Below, in pieces: positions 5,127 to 5,286 of a stretch of DNA of 5,286 nt; within the stretch, counting starts at the first letter, position 1; each line of letters opens with the position of its first letter. A program made the position numbers and the translations under genes. The DNA is taken from positions 1-5,286 of the forward strand of contig JANWZU010000189.1 in assembly GCA_025054795.1 (NCBI GenBank). Direction: 5' to 3'. The notes below the pieces were generated by a model, which searched no databases, was not told where the DNA came from, and saw only the letters and a program-made list of their open reading frames with translations. The DNA is from Candidatus Caldarchaeum sp. Its GTDB lineage: Archaea; Thermoproteota; Nitrososphaeria_A; Caldarchaeales; Caldarchaeaceae.

Positions 5127-5132
5127 TTTTTT
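5127..5132 (+). terminator. Oligo-T stretch after leuC, possible archaeal terminator
   Basis: Six T residues begin 12 nt after the leuC stop. Archaeal RNA polymerase commonly stops at oligo-T without a hairpin, and none is evident here. The same stretch (TTTTTTGTAA) could instead be the TATA-like box of the next gene, about 25-30 bp upstream of its GTG. Confidence 0.4.
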
Positions 5133-5159
5133 GTAAGGCACTTTGAACATCAATCATGC

Positions 5160-5286
5160 GTGAGAAGGATGGCCGACTGGATGAAGCAGGCCAAAGCCGA
5201 CCTCAAAGCAGCCCGAGACCTACTCAGAACAGACAACTTCGGATTAAGCTGCTTACCCAAGCCGCCGAGAAATCATTCAAGGCCGT
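5160..5286 (+). pseudogene. HEPN-domain protein, N-terminal part, apparently frameshifted
   Basis: From GTG 5160 or ATG 5169 the frame reads MADWMKQAKADLKAARDLL then RTDNFGLSC, the typical opening of HEPN proteins (two antiparallel helices, RNase or nucleotide-binding partner of MNT-type nucleotidyltransferases in toxin-antitoxin pairs). After Cys28 (codon at 5250-5252) the same frame turns into LPKPPRNHSRP, which does not fit. The expected continuation QAAEKSFKA is present from 5258 in another frame (codon positions shared with an ATG at 5156). Adding one base, or a loss of 4 or 7 bases, between about 5250 and 5258 would explain it. Either the gene is decayed or the sequence has an error near the window end. 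The RNase motif (R-x4-6-H) would lie beyond the window, so activity cannot be judged. The frame stays open to the end. Confidence 0.6.

Noticed and set aside
1..5286. CRISPR array, tRNA, rRNA, insertion sequence ends or transposase.
   Set aside because: I found no regularly spaced repeats, no tRNA-like cloverleaf, no rRNA sequence and no transposase motifs in either strand.
5156..5286. ATG at 5156 as the start of a separate gene open to the window end.
   Set aside because: Its first 30 or so residues look non-coding (MREKDGRLDEAGQSRP), while the HEPN-like first helix lies in the 5169 frame. Only its later part is meaningful, which points to a frameshift.

Overview
The window looks like chromosomal DNA of an archaeon, probably a thermophilic TACK-type lineage (Aigarchaeota/Caldarchaeales-like). 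That placement is tentative. It rests on a gene encoding an ABC ATPase fused to a GNAT domain (the COG2401 type known from archaea), two ribbon-helix-helix (RHH) proteins, one of them with a Cys/His cluster, arginine codons rich in AGG/AGA, and TATA-like TTTAAC boxes about 25-30 bp upstream of starts with little or no leader. Genes are packed tightly, and the only non-coding gaps are 27-60 bp.

Layout: (1) 1-318, the 3' end of a plus-strand gene for a coiled-coil protein. It meets the next gene tail to tail, with both stop codons sharing one CTAG. (2) 315-2279, two minus-strand genes: an RHH protein with a Cys/His zinc-type cluster, followed 27 bp later by the ABC-ATPase/GNAT fusion. (3) 2271-2372, a divergent control region with a 20-bp near-perfect palindrome over the start codon of the minus-strand RHH gene, two copies of an 11-bp CCGC(T/A)TTTAAC repeat, and a 10-bp palindrome before the plus-strand start. 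(4) 2373-3652, a tightly coupled plus-strand operon of three genes with 8-bp overlaps: a small RHH protein, an unrecognised 94-residue protein that may be a winged helix, and a ParB-like protein. (5) 3699-5114, leuC of the bacterial length class with its own promoter and an oligo-T stretch after it. (6) 5160-5286, the start of a HEPN-family gene whose reading frame appears to break at about 5250-5258.

Reading of the whole: leuC is ordinary leucine-biosynthesis metabolism. The block from 315 to 3652 is the unusual part. Two RHH proteins face each other across a palindromic operator, one transcript ends in a ParB-like protein and the other in a P-loop NTPase fused to an acyltransferase-like domain. 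I infer a co-regulated DNA-associated module, perhaps derived from an integrated element. Its partners could act in DNA segregation, DNA modification or defence; the sequence alone does not decide between these.
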